From: Gemmatimonadota bacterium
GTDB lineage: Bacteria > Gemmatimonadota > Gemmatimonadetes > Gemmatimonadales > GWC2-71-9
Reading direction: 5' to 3'
Length of the DNA: 35,002 nt
Assembly: GCA_024641735.1 (NCBI GenBank)
Contig: JAHECN010000012.1
Location: 1-35,002 of the forward strand
Part shown: in pieces, positions 1 to 9,333 of the stretch
Numbering within the stretch: the stretch's first letter is position 1
How the letters are laid out: each line of letters begins with the position of its first letter
Translations under genes and position numbers: made by a program
The notes under the pieces: generated by a model
Told to the model about the DNA's origin: nothing
What the model saw: the letters and a program-made list of their open reading frames with translations, nothing else
Databases searched by the model: none

Positions 1-570
1 TTCCTTGACCAGCCGCCAGGCGCTCCGGAGGATCAGCAGGGCCACCAGCACCGAGATGATCGCGTCCGCCGGCAGCCACCCGTAGAAGTGGATCACCAGG
101 GCGGCGACGATTGCCCCGATTGAGCCGAGGACATCGCTCATGATGTGGAGATAGGCACCACGGACATTCAGATCGTGGTGATGGTGGCCGTGAAGCACCC
201 GCAACGAGATCAGGTTGACAATGAGCCCAAGCGCGGCAACCGTGCCGAACAGCACGGCATCAATCTCACGCGGCTGGTTGAGGCGGTCCCACGCCTCCAT
301 CGTGATGCCGATGCCGATGGCGAAGAGTGCGAGGCCGTTCACCAGCGCGGCGAGCACTTCCCACCGCAGGTTACCGAAACGGCGCGCTGGCCCCTCACGA
401 CGCTGCGCGATTCTGGCACCAAACCAGGCAAGCGAGAGCGCCGCCACGTCAGTCGCCATGTGCCCTGCGTCGGCGAGCAGTGCCAGCGAGTTGCTGAGCA
501 CCCCACCGATCACCTCGATCAGCAGAAAGCTTGCGGTGAGGGCAAGAACCAACGCGATCTTCCGACTCAT
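1..570 (-). CDS. Cation diffusion facilitator (CDF/CzcD-like) transporter, 3'-truncated by window edge
   Basis: Minus-strand translation from ATG (cat at 568-570): MSRKIALVLALTASFLLIEVIGGVLSNSLALLADAGHMATDVAALSLAWFG..., typical CDF TM1/TM2 with LLADAGHM; ATGA overlap with hisD stop. Confidence 0.88.
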   Translation of the reverse strand, partial: MSRKIALVLALTASFLLIEVIGGVLSNSLALLADAGHMATDVAALSLAWFGARIAQRREGPARRFGNLRWEVLAALVNGLALFAIGIGITMEAWDRLNQPREIDAVLFGTVAALGLIVNLISLRVLHGHHHHDLNVRGAYLHIMSDVLGSIGAIVAALVIHFYGWLPADAIISVLVALLILRSAWRLVKE

Positions 571-1865
571 TCCACCTCCAACCGACGCCGAACCGCTTCC
601 GCGTGTCCAAAGAGCCCCTCGGCCTCGGCCAAGGCAATCACGGCCGGGGCATCCGCCTCCAACCGCGCGCGGGAGTACTGCACGATCGACGTGCGCTTCA
701 CGAAATCATACACGCCGAGGGGCGACGCGAAGCGTGCGCTCCCGCCGGTCGGCAAGACATGCGAGGGACCGGCCAAATAGTCGCCCACCGGTTCGGGGGT
801 GGAGGGGCCGAGGAAGATGGCCCCGGCGTGGCGGATCTCAGCGGCCAAGGACTCCGGCTCACGCGTCACGATCTCCAAATGCTCCGCCGCCCGGCGATTG
901 GCCACAGCAGCCATGCCGGCCCGGTCATCCACCAAGATGATCAGTCCGTTCTGCGAGAGGGCCTTTCTGGCAATCTCGGCGCGTGGTGCCACTGCCAGCG
1001 CGGCCTCCAATGCACCGGGCAGTGCGTCAGCCAGCGTGAGGGAAGTCGTGGCCAGCCACGCCGAGGCGTCCTCATCATGCTCCGCCTGCGCGATCATGTC
1101 CGCCGCCACTGCCCGTGGGTCGGCGCTCTCGTCCGCCAATATCAGGACCTCAGTTGGGCCTGCGATCATGTCGATTCCGACCTGACCAAAGACCTGCCGC
1201 TTGGCCTCGGCCACCCAGCGGTTGCCTGGCCCGACAATCTTGTCGACCTGGGGGATGGTCTCGGTCCCGAAAGCCAGCGCCCCCACAGCGTGCGGACCGC
1301 CGACCCGGAACACGCGCGTCACCCCCGAGATCGCCAAGGCCGCGAGCACCGCGTCGTTGATCCCAAGTGGGGGGGTGACCGCCACTAGCTCCTGGACCCC
1401 AGCGACGACGGCGGGGATGGCGTTCATGAGCACCGAGGAGGGGTACGCGGCCTTTCCACCTGGGACATAGAGCCCGGCAGCATCCACTGGGGTCACACGC
1501 ATCCCGAGCAAGGTTCCATCGGCCTCTCGGAGCGAGAAACCGGCATCTCGCTGGTGCAAGTGATACTGGTGGATCTGCTTTGCCGCCTGCTCGAGTGCCT
1601 GTCGCAGCTGGGCCGGAATCCGTGCGAGTGCCTCATGACAGCGATCCAAGGGGAGTTCCCACTCCGCCGGGGTCAACTCCGAGCCATCCAGCTGCCGTGA
1701 GTACTCAGCCACCGCCACATCTCCCCGCGACGCCACGTCTGCCAATATTTCGGCGACGCGCTCCCGGGTCCCGGGATCGCTGCTCTGATGGCCGCGCAGG
1801 AACGTCGAGAGCCCGGCGAGCTCCACGCCGCTACCTCGGGCGTCGTGGCGCCGAACTAGGAGCAT
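567..1865 (-). CDS. hisD: Histidinol dehydrogenase
   Basis: ORF contains VPGGKAAYPSSVLMNAIPA, GPGNRWVAEAKRQVFG..IDMIAGPTEVLI, GPSHVLPTGGSARFASPLGVYDF. Start chosen at ATG 1865 (GGAG upstream); an upstream in-frame GTG at 1889 is possible. Confidence 0.95.
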   Translation of the reverse strand: MLLVRRHDARGSGVELAGLSTFLRGHQSSDPGTRERVAEILADVASRGDVAVAEYSRQLDGSELTPAEWELPLDRCHEALARIPAQLRQALEQAAKQIHQYHLHQRDAGFSLREADGTLLGMRVTPVDAAGLYVPGGKAAYPSSVLMNAIPAVVAGVQELVAVTPPLGINDAVLAALAISGVTRVFRVGGPHAVGALAFGTETIPQVDKIVGPGNRWVAEAKRQVFGQVGIDMIAGPTEVLILADESADPRAVAADMIAQAEHDEDASAWLATTSLTLADALPGALEAALAVAPRAEIARKALSQNGLIILVDDRAGMAAVANRRAAEHLEIVTREPESLAAEIRHAGAIFLGPSTPEPVGDYLAGPSHVLPTGGSARFASPLGVYDFVKRTSIVQYSRARLEADAPAVIALAEAEGLFGHAEAVRRRLEVE

Positions 1866-1904
1866 CTCTCGCTCCAGATGGCCGGACACACTAAAGTTGG
1901 CAGT

Positions 1905-3224
1905 ATGGAATCCTCCACTAGTTGGATGGCGATCACCCTCGGGCTCGCCTCTGTCATTGCGCTCGTTGCCCTGAACGGCTTCTTCGTCGCCGCGGAATTT
2001 GCCCTCGTCGGGGCGCGCCGCACCCGCCTCGAGGAAATGGCCGCCACCGGCGACGGCAAAGCTACGCTAGCGCTCAAGGCGGTCCAATCCCTCGACCGAT
2101 ATGTCTCGGCCACCCAGCTCGGCATCACGCTCGCCTCCCTTGGCCTCGGCATGATCGGCGAACCGGCGTTGGCCGGGCTTCTGGACCGCTTCTTCGGGGT
2201 CCTGCCGCCCCCCCTGGACGGCTTCGCCTCACACACGGTGGCGGTGGTCTTCTCGTTCGCGACGATCAGTGCCCTGCACATTGTGTTGGGCGAGCTCGCC
2301 CCGAAGACTCTGGCCATCCGATTTCCGGAGGAGGTCTCCCGCTGGGTGACACTCCCCTTGATCGGGTTCGCGTGGATCATGCATGTCCCCATCCAGGTCC
2401 TGAACGGGGCAGCAAACCGACTCCTCCGGCTCGCCGGCGTCATGCCGGTGGATGGGCACGAACGGCTGCACTCCGGGGATGAGATCCGCATGCTGGTCGA
2501 GCAATCCGGGGAGGGTGGATCGCTCGGGAAGGAGCCCGCACGGTTGCTGGAAGGGGTGTTCGAGTTCAGTGAAAAGAGCGCCGCAGATGTGATGACTCCG
2601 CGCACTGAAATCCGGGCACTCGAGGCGGACCTGACCGTGGAGGCGGCGGCCGATGTGGTGGCGTTGGGCGGACGATCGCGTTTCCCGGTCTATGTCGACT
2701 CGCTCGATGAGATTGCGGGCGTCGCCCATGCCAAGGACATCCTCCGCGCCCTGCGACAGGCGCCTGGGACACCGTTGCGGGCGATCATGCGAGAGCCGCT
2801 CTTCGTTCCCGGAACGCGCGAGGTCGAAGATGTCCTGGCGGATATGAAGCGGCTCAAGACCCACTTGGCCGTGGTGCTCGACGAGTATGGCGGGACGGCC
2901 GGCTTGGTGACGATGGAGGACTTGTTGGAGGAGATCGTCGGCGAAATCTACGACGAGCACGACCCGATCGAGGAAGCGGCCCTCGCCGCAACCGCAGACG
3001 GCTCAGCGAGTCTCGACGGCACCACGCCGATCGCGGATTTCAACGACAGCTTCGAGGCGTCGCTGGACGACACGGATTACACGACGCTCGGCGGCTTTCT
3101 CTTTGGCCAACTCGGGCGTCTGCCAAAAGTGGGCGACCGCGTCACCGTCGGACACCATCTCTTCGAAATCACGGCGATGGCGGGGAGGCGCGTGGAGCGG
3201 GTCCGGGTCATATTGACCCCATGA
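1905..3224 (+). CDS. CNNM/DUF21 + CBS pair + CorC_HlyC domain membrane protein (hemolysin C family)
   Basis: N-terminal TM region with [22 protein letters not shown] region [12 protein letters not shown]...[20 protein letters not shown]-terminal [26 protein letters not shown] 1905 or 1878 as start. Confidence 0.9.
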   Translation: MESSTSWMAITLGLASVIALVALNGFFVAAEFALVGARRTRLEEMAATGDGKATLALKAVQSLDRYVSATQLGITLASLGLGMIGEPALAGLLDRFFGVLPPPLDGFASHTVAVVFSFATISALHIVLGELAPKTLAIRFPEEVSRWVTLPLIGFAWIMHVPIQVLNGAANRLLRLAGVMPVDGHERLHSGDEIRMLVEQSGEGGSLGKEPARLLEGVFEFSEKSAADVMTPRTEIRALEADLTVEAAADVVALGGRSRFPVYVDSLDEIAGVAHAKDILRALRQAPGTPLRAIMREPLFVPGTREVEDVLADMKRLKTHLAVVLDEYGGTAGLVTMEDLLEEIVGEIYDEHDPIEEAALAATADGSASLDGTTPIADFNDSFEASLDDTDYTTLGGFLFGQLGRLPKVGDRVTVGHHLFEITAMAGRRVERVRVILTP

Positions 3225-4180
3225 ATCGATCGACCATCGCCCGCGTCCCCCCTGGCACACTCGACCTGACGGGTCCGTCCGTGCGTCGCCGCCGTGCACT
3301 GCAGCGCGCCGCCACGACGGTGCTCGATGCCGCCGGGTTCGAGGAGTGCATCCCGCCAACGTTCGAGTACGACGAGGTCTTCCTCCGCGCCGGTGGAGCG
3401 GAGATCGCGGATCAGTTGATCCGATTCGCCGATCAGGATGGTCGCCTCCTCGCGCTTCGCTACGACTTTACTGCAGCGGTTGCACGGATCGCGGCCACTT
3501 CGTTTGCTGACGTGGCCCCCCCGCTCCGACTCTCCTACTCCGGCAAGGTGTATCGGCAGACTCCGGATCGGGCCGGACGTCCGCGGGAGATCCTTCAGGT
3601 CGGCGCGGAGATGCTCGGACTCGCGGGACCAGCAAGTGATCTCGAACTCGTGCAACTCACGCTGCGCCTGCTCGCCGAGCTTGCTCCGGCGGACTATCAG
3701 ATCAATCTGGGCCATGTCGGCATCCTTGCCCCGGGCTTCGCGGCGTTGCCTGCCGAGCGGCGGAGTGAAGTGCGACGCTGGGTCGATCGAAAGGACCGGG
3801 CCGCCCTGGAGGCCCATCTCGCGGGTCTCGACTCGCCAGCGGCCGAGTTGGCCACCCTCCCCTTTGTGATTGGACGCCGCGACGCGCTGGAACAGGCGCT
3901 CCCCACGGCGCCGGTGGAAGTGGCCGATGGGCTCCGTCAGTTGCTGGCCCTCGACGCGGCACTCACCGAATCAGAGCGCCAGCATGTGGTCTACGATCTG
4001 GGTGAGGTCCGCGGGCTCGACTATTACACCGGGATTCACTTTGAGATCTTCGTCTCCGGAGTTGGGCGGGCAGTCGGCGGCGGTGGCCGATATGACGATT
4101 TGATGGGACGCTTCGGCCGACCGATGCCAGCGATCGGTGTCACCATCGACCTCGATGCCATCGCAGAGCTCGCACCATGA
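3221..4180 (+). CDS. hisZ: ATP phosphoribosyltransferase regulatory subunit
   Basis: HisRS-like paralogue without anticodon domain (LRYDFTAAVARIAA, RLSYSGKVYRQTPDRAGRPREILQVGAEMLG, GGGGRYDDLMGRFG), directly upstream of short HisG; ATGA overlaps both sides. Confidence 0.9.
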   Translation: MNRSTIARVPPGTLDLTGPSVRRRRALQRAATTVLDAAGFEECIPPTFEYDEVFLRAGGAEIADQLIRFADQDGRLLALRYDFTAAVARIAATSFADVAPPLRLSYSGKVYRQTPDRAGRPREILQVGAEMLGLAGPASDLELVQLTLRLLAELAPADYQINLGHVGILAPGFAALPAERRSEVRRWVDRKDRAALEAHLAGLDSPAAELATLPFVIGRRDALEQALPTAPVEVADGLRQLLALDAALTESERQHVVYDLGEVRGLDYYTGIHFEIFVSGVGRAVGGGGRYDDLMGRFGRPMPAIGVTIDLDAIAELAP

Positions 4181-4800
4181 GCGCCGGCCTCCGTCTCGCC
4201 TTGGCGAAGGGACGACTCTACGACGCGACCGTAGCGCGACTCGCGGCCGCGGGAATCACGGTCGACGCTGACCCAGGTCGACGGCTGTTGATCCCGACGA
4301 GCAATCCGCTCCTTCAGGTGCTCGTGGTCAAACCCGGCGACGTGCCCGTCTATGTCGAGAATGGCGCCGCCGACCTCGGCGTGACCGGCACGGATGTACT
4401 CCGGGAGTCCGACGCGGACGTTCTGGAGCCTCTGGGATTGGGATTCGGTGCCTGCCGACTCGTCGTCGCGGCCCCAGCGGAGACGCCCTATCCCGGCCTC
4501 GCGCATGGCCGGACCGCCCGGGTGGCCACCAAGTATCCGCGTCTGGCCCGGAACTACTTCTCCTCGATGGGCAGATCGGTCGAGGTCATCATGGTGGGTG
4601 GGAGCGTCGAGGTGGCGCCGCTCCTCGGACTCTCGGATTGGATCGTCGACTTGGTCGACACCGGCGCCACGCTCAAGGCCAACGGGTTGACCGAGCGCGC
4701 CGTGATCCTCGAAAGCGCGGCTGTGCTGGTGGCGAATCGGGCGTCACAGAAATTGAAGCTGGAACAACATCTACGATTGATGCAGAGTCTGGGCGACTAG
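4177..4800 (+). CDS. hisG: ATP phosphoribosyltransferase catalytic subunit (short form)
   Basis: LRLALAKGRLYDATVARLAAAGI, ENGAADLGVTGTDVL, GSVEVAPLLGLSDWIVDLVDTGATLKANGL; 207 aa, no C-terminal regulatory domain. Confidence 0.95.
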   Translation: MSAGLRLALAKGRLYDATVARLAAAGITVDADPGRRLLIPTSNPLLQVLVVKPGDVPVYVENGAADLGVTGTDVLRESDADVLEPLGLGFGACRLVVAAPAETPYPGLAHGRTARVATKYPRLARNYFSSMGRSVEVIMVGGSVEVAPLLGLSDWIVDLVDTGATLKANGLTERAVILESAAVLVANRASQKLKLEQHLRLMQSLGD

Positions 4801-4865
4801 ACGAGAGACGAGAGAAGAGACAAGCTGCACGCTCCAATCTCTTCTCTCGTTTCTCCTCTCTCTAT
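4801..4865. repeat. GA/CT inverted repeat (copy A) filling the convergent hisG/GT2 gap; possible bidirectional terminator
   Basis: acgagagaagaga (4808-4820) and tctcttctctcgt (4838-4850) are perfect 13-nt reverse complements around a 17-nt loop; outer arms imperfectly pair (GA-rich left, CT-rich right). Confidence 0.85.
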
Positions 4866-5618
4866 TCACACTCTCGGCGCAATGTCGTACGCGCTCCGGT
4901 ACTTCTTCCGAACGCCGCGATTGGGAGGCGGAAAGGCGTTGAATTTGACGATGTGCCACAACGCCGCAACGCCGTCCTTCCAGCCGATCTTCTTCCCTTC
5001 CGCGTAGGTCCGGCCGCTGTAGGAGATTGGGAGCTCCCAGATCTTGGCGTGCGCCTGGGCGAGTCGTGCGGTGAGTTCGGGTTCGAATCCAAAGCGATCG
5101 GTGGTGAGCACCAGCTTCTTCATCAAGGGCGCCCGGACGACTTTGTAGCAGGTCTCCATGTCGGTCAGGTTCAGGTCGGTAAACATGTTCGAGAGCAGCG
5201 TCAGCACCGAGTTGCCCACGGAGTGCCAGAAGTAGAGCACCCGGTGCGGCCCCCCCAGAAAGCGCGACCCGAAGACGGCGTCCGCACCCTTCTCTTCGAT
5301 CGGCCCAAGAAGGGTTGGGATTTCGGCCGGATCATATTCCAAGTCCGCATCCTGTACCACGACCACGTCGCCGGTCGCCAGTTCGATCGCGGTCCGAATG
5401 GCGGCCCCCTTCCCTCGATTTTGCGGTTGATGCCGCACGATATCGACTCGCCCATCGGCCAGCAGCCGATCAAGAATCTCCCCCGACCCATCGGTGGAAC
5501 AATCGTTGACGCAGACGATCTCGCTATTGATGGGGACGGCCCGGACCCGATCGATGAGCAGCTCGAGGGTGCGGGCTTCGTTGTAGACCGGGATGAGGAT
5601 CGACACGCGCAGGGTCAT
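4866..5618 (-). CDS. Glycosyltransferase family 2 (dolichol-phosphate mannosyltransferase-like)
   Basis: [71 protein letters not shown]. Confidence 0.93.
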   Translation of the reverse strand: MTLRVSILIPVYNEARTLELLIDRVRAVPINSEIVCVNDCSTDGSGEILDRLLADGRVDIVRHQPQNRGKGAAIRTAIELATGDVVVVQDADLEYDPAEIPTLLGPIEEKGADAVFGSRFLGGPHRVLYFWHSVGNSVLTLLSNMFTDLNLTDMETCYKVVRAPLMKKLVLTTDRFGFEPELTARLAQAHAKIWELPISYSGRTYAEGKKIGWKDGVAALWHIVKFNAFPPPNRGVRKKYRSAYDIAPRV

Positions 5619-6529
5619 GTGGCGGAACTCCGCTGGACGAGGTCGAGAGCAAGGGCGATGGCGGCGCGCATACTGCCGGCGTCCGCCCGCCCGGTACCTG
5701 CAATATCAATTGCCGTGCCGTGATCTGGCGAGGTGCGGATAAACGGCAGGCCGAGCGTGACATTTACCCCTTGGCCGAACGAGGCGACCTTGATCGCGGT
5801 CATCCCGACGTCATGGTACGGTGCGAGGACGACGTCGAACTCTCCACGCATTGCCCGGACAAATACCGTGTCGGCGGGGAGCGGGCCTGCCGCGCCGAGC
5901 CGGGCGGCGGCTGGCGCGAGGATGCGCGCCTCTTCATCACCGAAAAGCCCCTGCTCCCCCGCATGGGGGTTGAGCGCGCAGAGCGCCAACCGCGGATTCG
6001 CGATCCCGAACTGCGAGCGCAACGCCTGTGCCGTCACCTCACCGGTGCGGACAATGCGGTCGGCGGTGAGCAGGAGCGGGACATCGCGCAACGGCACATG
6101 GGTGGTGACGAGGACGACGCGGAGACGATCACTGGCCAACATCATGGCGACGTCGACCCCGCCGGCCATGTGCGCCAGCCACTCGGTATGCCCAGGGTAC
6201 GGAAAACCGGCCAAGTGGAGCGCGTGCTTTTCCGCCGGACCGGTGACGATCGCGTCGACCTCGCCCGCGAGCGCGAGCTGCGCGGCCTGTTCCACAGCGC
6301 GCCCCGTGATCATGCCAGCCTCGACCGCACCGGGGCGCGCCGGACCACGGCCCGGATGCCACGGGCCTGTCGCAATATGTCGTGTTGCGGGAATTGCCTG
6401 GATTTGTTCGCGCGCGCCAATCAGGGTGATATCGGCGTCGACACCGTCGGCGATCGCCGCCGCGATGATCTCCGGCCCAATCCCGCGTGGGTCACCGAGG
6501 GTGACCGCGAGCCTGGGCCGACGGGTCAC
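5615..6529 (-). CDS. pdxA: 4-hydroxythreonine-4-phosphate dehydrogenase
   Basis: From GTG 6529: [25 protein letters not shown]..., [71 protein letters not shown] overlap with SurA-like stop. Confidence 0.94.
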   Translation of the reverse strand: MTRRPRLAVTLGDPRGIGPEIIAAAIADGVDADITLIGAREQIQAIPATRHIATGPWHPGRGPARPGAVEAGMITGRAVEQAAQLALAGEVDAIVTGPAEKHALHLAGFPYPGHTEWLAHMAGGVDVAMMLASDRLRVVLVTTHVPLRDVPLLLTADRIVRTGEVTAQALRSQFGIANPRLALCALNPHAGEQGLFGDEEARILAPAAARLGAAGPLPADTVFVRAMRGEFDVVLAPYHDVGMTAIKVASFGQGVNVTLGLPFIRTSPDHGTAIDIAGTGRADAGSMRAAIALALDLVQRSSAT

Positions 6530-7854
6530 GGCCAGCGAATGTCGACGAAGGTGCGTCGGCGCAGGTCCGCCATGAAGGTGCGGAGACCAAGTTCCTTGGC
6601 CAAACGGCCACGGATGTTCTCGCGCACGACGTCGAATTGCAGCGGTCCCTCGGCGGTCCGCCCCGTGACCTTGGCGATCCCCCACTTGGTCCGCAGCGGG
6701 TCGCCGGAGACGGGAAGGAAGAACGTGCGCGAGACCTTGCCGGAGTCCACCCCAGCAAGCGCCGCAGCATACGCGGGAGGCAACGAATCGGTATAGATCC
6801 CGGCGATGTCGCGCTCTTCTGCCTCGTCGTGATAGATCCGCTGCAGCGAGTCAAACGAGGCGCCCTTGGCGAGCGCGGCCGCGATCGCGTCGACCTTCAC
6901 CTTGGCCGCCAAGGCACCCGTGGAGTCCATCTCGGGAATGATCAGAATGTGGCGCGCCTGCACCTCGGTCGGTTGCCGGCGGGTCACCTGGATCACATGG
7001 TATCCAAAGGGTGTCTCAACGGCATTCGAGATGACTCCGACCGGCAACGAGAAGGCCGCCTGTTCGAATTCACGCACCATCCGGCCACGGCGGAAGAACC
7101 CGAGGTCCCCACCCGTTTCCTTGGTGCCGTCCATCCCGAAACGCCGTGCCGCAACGGCAAAATCGGCCCCCTTGCGCAGCTCCCCGATGATGGAATCCGC
7201 CAACGCTTTGGCCGTCGCCTTCGCGGCCGGAGTCGGCTGAGGTGTCACAATGATCTGCCGCAGCGAGACCGAGGCGGGACGAACCCCCAGCAAGCCTGCC
7301 GTGGCATAGGCATCGTAGTAGGCACGGACTTCCTTCTCTGTCGGCGCCAAATCTTTCAGCATGCCGCGCTGGCGGAGCGACGTCTCGTACCGTTCGCGAT
7401 ACAATTCCTTGCGCTGCTGGTCGACGAGCCAGCGTCGATACTCGTCCATCGAATTGAACCCGATGCCACGCATTTCCGCTTCGAACTCGGCGGTCGTCTT
7501 GTACTGCCGGCGCTGGTTCGCAAAGACACGATCCACCGTTTCAGTCACCTCTTGTTCGGTGACCTGAATCGTCGTGTCCTTGATCGCTTGGAGGTAGAGC
7601 AATTCCTCATTCACCAAAGTGTCAATCAAGGAACGACGATACGCCATCTGGCCTGCTGCATCCTTCGGGACTCCGGCCACCGGATTGTTCTGGTTCTGGT
7701 AGAACCGCTCCTCCACATGGGAGAAGAGAATCGGCGTGGTCCCGACGACCGCCACGATACGATCCACCGGCTCGCCCGCTTGTGCGGCGAGCCCGTGGGC
7801 TGCACCCCCGAAGAGGAGTGCAGCACAGGTGATGGCGGCGGCGCGCTGGATCAC
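6526..7854 (-). CDS. SurA-like periplasmic peptidyl-prolyl isomerase (parvulin domains)
   Basis: Signal peptide then DRIVAVVGTTPILFSHVEER (SurA N-domain); PPIC domain GADFAVAARRFGMDGTKETGGDLGFFRRGRMVREFEQAAFSLPVGVIS..TPFGYHVIQV; second, weaker PPIC-like region. GTG start; adjacent to pdxA as in E. coli surA-pdxA. Confidence 0.9.
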   Translation of the reverse strand: MIQRAAAITCAALLFGGAAHGLAAQAGEPVDRIVAVVGTTPILFSHVEERFYQNQNNPVAGVPKDAAGQMAYRRSLIDTLVNEELLYLQAIKDTTIQVTEQEVTETVDRVFANQRRQYKTTAEFEAEMRGIGFNSMDEYRRWLVDQQRKELYRERYETSLRQRGMLKDLAPTEKEVRAYYDAYATAGLLGVRPASVSLRQIIVTPQPTPAAKATAKALADSIIGELRKGADFAVAARRFGMDGTKETGGDLGFFRRGRMVREFEQAAFSLPVGVISNAVETPFGYHVIQVTRRQPTEVQARHILIIPEMDSTGALAAKVKVDAIAAALAKGASFDSLQRIYHDEAEERDIAGIYTDSLPPAYAAALAGVDSGKVSRTFFLPVSGDPLRTKWGIAKVTGRTAEGPLQFDVVRENIRGRLAKELGLRTFMADLRRRTFVDIRWP

Positions 7855-9299
7855 GGGGTCGGCGGGGTGGAGCCAGGAACCGGCGCTGGTCCAGGTGCCG
7901 GCTGCATGGCCCCCGGAATCTCTCCCCCTGGCATGGGGCCGGCCTTCGCCGTTGCCAGATCGACCGCGCGCTTCACGCCGACGGCGTTGATCCCGAACTT
8001 CGCGTTTCCGCGGAGTGTCCAGGCGATCATCCCCGGCAACATCCGCAGCGGCGCCTGCCCAGACGTGAGCTTGTCGAAGTACTGATCGACCTTCAACGAC
8101 GCGGCCTTCGAGCGTTCGGAGGCACTCGCCTTCGGATCAATGGACGCAGGTGTCAGGTCCATGACGATACGGAGCGAATCGACTTCACCGAGGAACTCCG
8201 CCTTCATCTTGGACCATTCGTCGGCAGTCACCTGGATGCCATGCTTGTCCGCGTCCTTGAGCAACAGCGTGCTCTCGGTGAGGCTCTTCGCGAACTGCAC
8301 CAGCTGCGAATCCTGCGCCGCCTTCATCTGTTCGATCAACTGCCGGCCCATCGCGGGATCGGCCGCAGCGGCCTGCGTCCAGTGCAAGAAGTCCTTGACC
8401 ATGAACGCGCCGCCCTTGTAGCTGACGAGCTTGGTCTTGTCGTCGCGCTTCCCGTCCCGGTCGTCCAGCGCTGCGCGCATCTTCGCGGCGGCGTCCGAGA
8501 CAGGCGTAATGGCGAATTCCGTGTTGAGTTCTGCGAAGTAGGTCGAATCCACGGCCTTCGTCGCCACCTGCTGGAGGAATGGCGTCAAGCGCGGCGTCGC
8601 CTCGGCCGCAGTGGGGCGGCGCAGAATGTGATAGCCGTACGTCGTGGTCACGATTCCGCTGATCTCACCCGGCGCGAGCTTCCAACCGGCCGCCGAGAAC
8701 TCCGGGACGAACGCATTCGCCAGGGAGGGCGGCAGGAAGCCACCGTCGGCCGCAGAGCCCGGATCCTGGGAGTTCGCACCCGCCAACGCGGCGAAGTCCG
8801 ACCCACTCTTTGCCTTGGCGAGGAGACCCTCGAGCTTCCGCTTGGCGGAGGCCTTGTAGGCATCACTGGAGTCCTGCGTCAGGATCAGAATGTGCTGGAG
8901 GACGCGAGTCTCTCCGGCGCTGTAGATGCTGTCCGCCTTCGAAGGATCAACCTTCGACCGCTGGGCGACGAGGGTGTCATGCCACCGCTCGGCGCGCAGC
9001 GCGGAGATGGACGGCCACATCGCGTCAGCAATAAAGGTCGAGTCGGCCATGAAGCCGTCCTTGGCGACGGCCTGCGCGAAGAGAGTGAAATCCACCCAGA
9101 GCCCGGCGATGAAATCCGCGGCTTCGACCGTCGGCGCCTGGCCCTTGGCCGTGCCGAGGATGTCGGCGACACGTTCCGCCGAAAGCTCCTGATCACCAGC
9201 CTTCGCTACGATGTCCGGGTGCGCCGTGAACGCCCCGCCCCCTCCGCAACCGCTTCCCAGTGCGGCGACGGCCGCCACAAGCACCATTGTACGACGCAT
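7851..9299 (-). CDS. PpiC/parvulin-type peptidyl-prolyl isomerase, predicted lipoprotein
   Basis: From ATG 9299: MRRTMVLVAAVAALGSGCGGGG (lipobox LGSGC), then LQHILIL...GSDFAALAGANSQDPGSAADGGFLPPSLANAFVPEFSAAGWKLAPGEISGIVTTTYGYHILRR. Confidence 0.9.
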   Translation of the reverse strand: MRRTMVLVAAVAALGSGCGGGGAFTAHPDIVAKAGDQELSAERVADILGTAKGQAPTVEAADFIAGLWVDFTLFAQAVAKDGFMADSTFIADAMWPSISALRAERWHDTLVAQRSKVDPSKADSIYSAGETRVLQHILILTQDSSDAYKASAKRKLEGLLAKAKSGSDFAALAGANSQDPGSAADGGFLPPSLANAFVPEFSAAGWKLAPGEISGIVTTTYGYHILRRPTAAEATPRLTPFLQQVATKAVDSTYFAELNTEFAITPVSDAAAKMRAALDDRDGKRDDKTKLVSYKGGAFMVKDFLHWTQAAAADPAMGRQLIEQMKAAQDSQLVQFAKSLTESTLLLKDADKHGIQVTADEWSKMKAEFLGEVDSLRIVMDLTPASIDPKASASERSKAASLKVDQYFDKLTSGQAPLRMLPGMIAWTLRGNAKFGINAVGVKRAVDLATAKAGPMPGGEIPGAMQPAPGPAPVPGSTPPTP

Positions 9300-9333
9300 C
9301 GGACTCCTCAATCGGTGGAAGAACTTCGGCGGC

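Noticed and set aside
6637-8085. 482-aa plus-strand ORF opposite SurA/PpiC genes
   Set aside because: Antisense shadow of well-supported coding genes; low-complexity composition and no motif.
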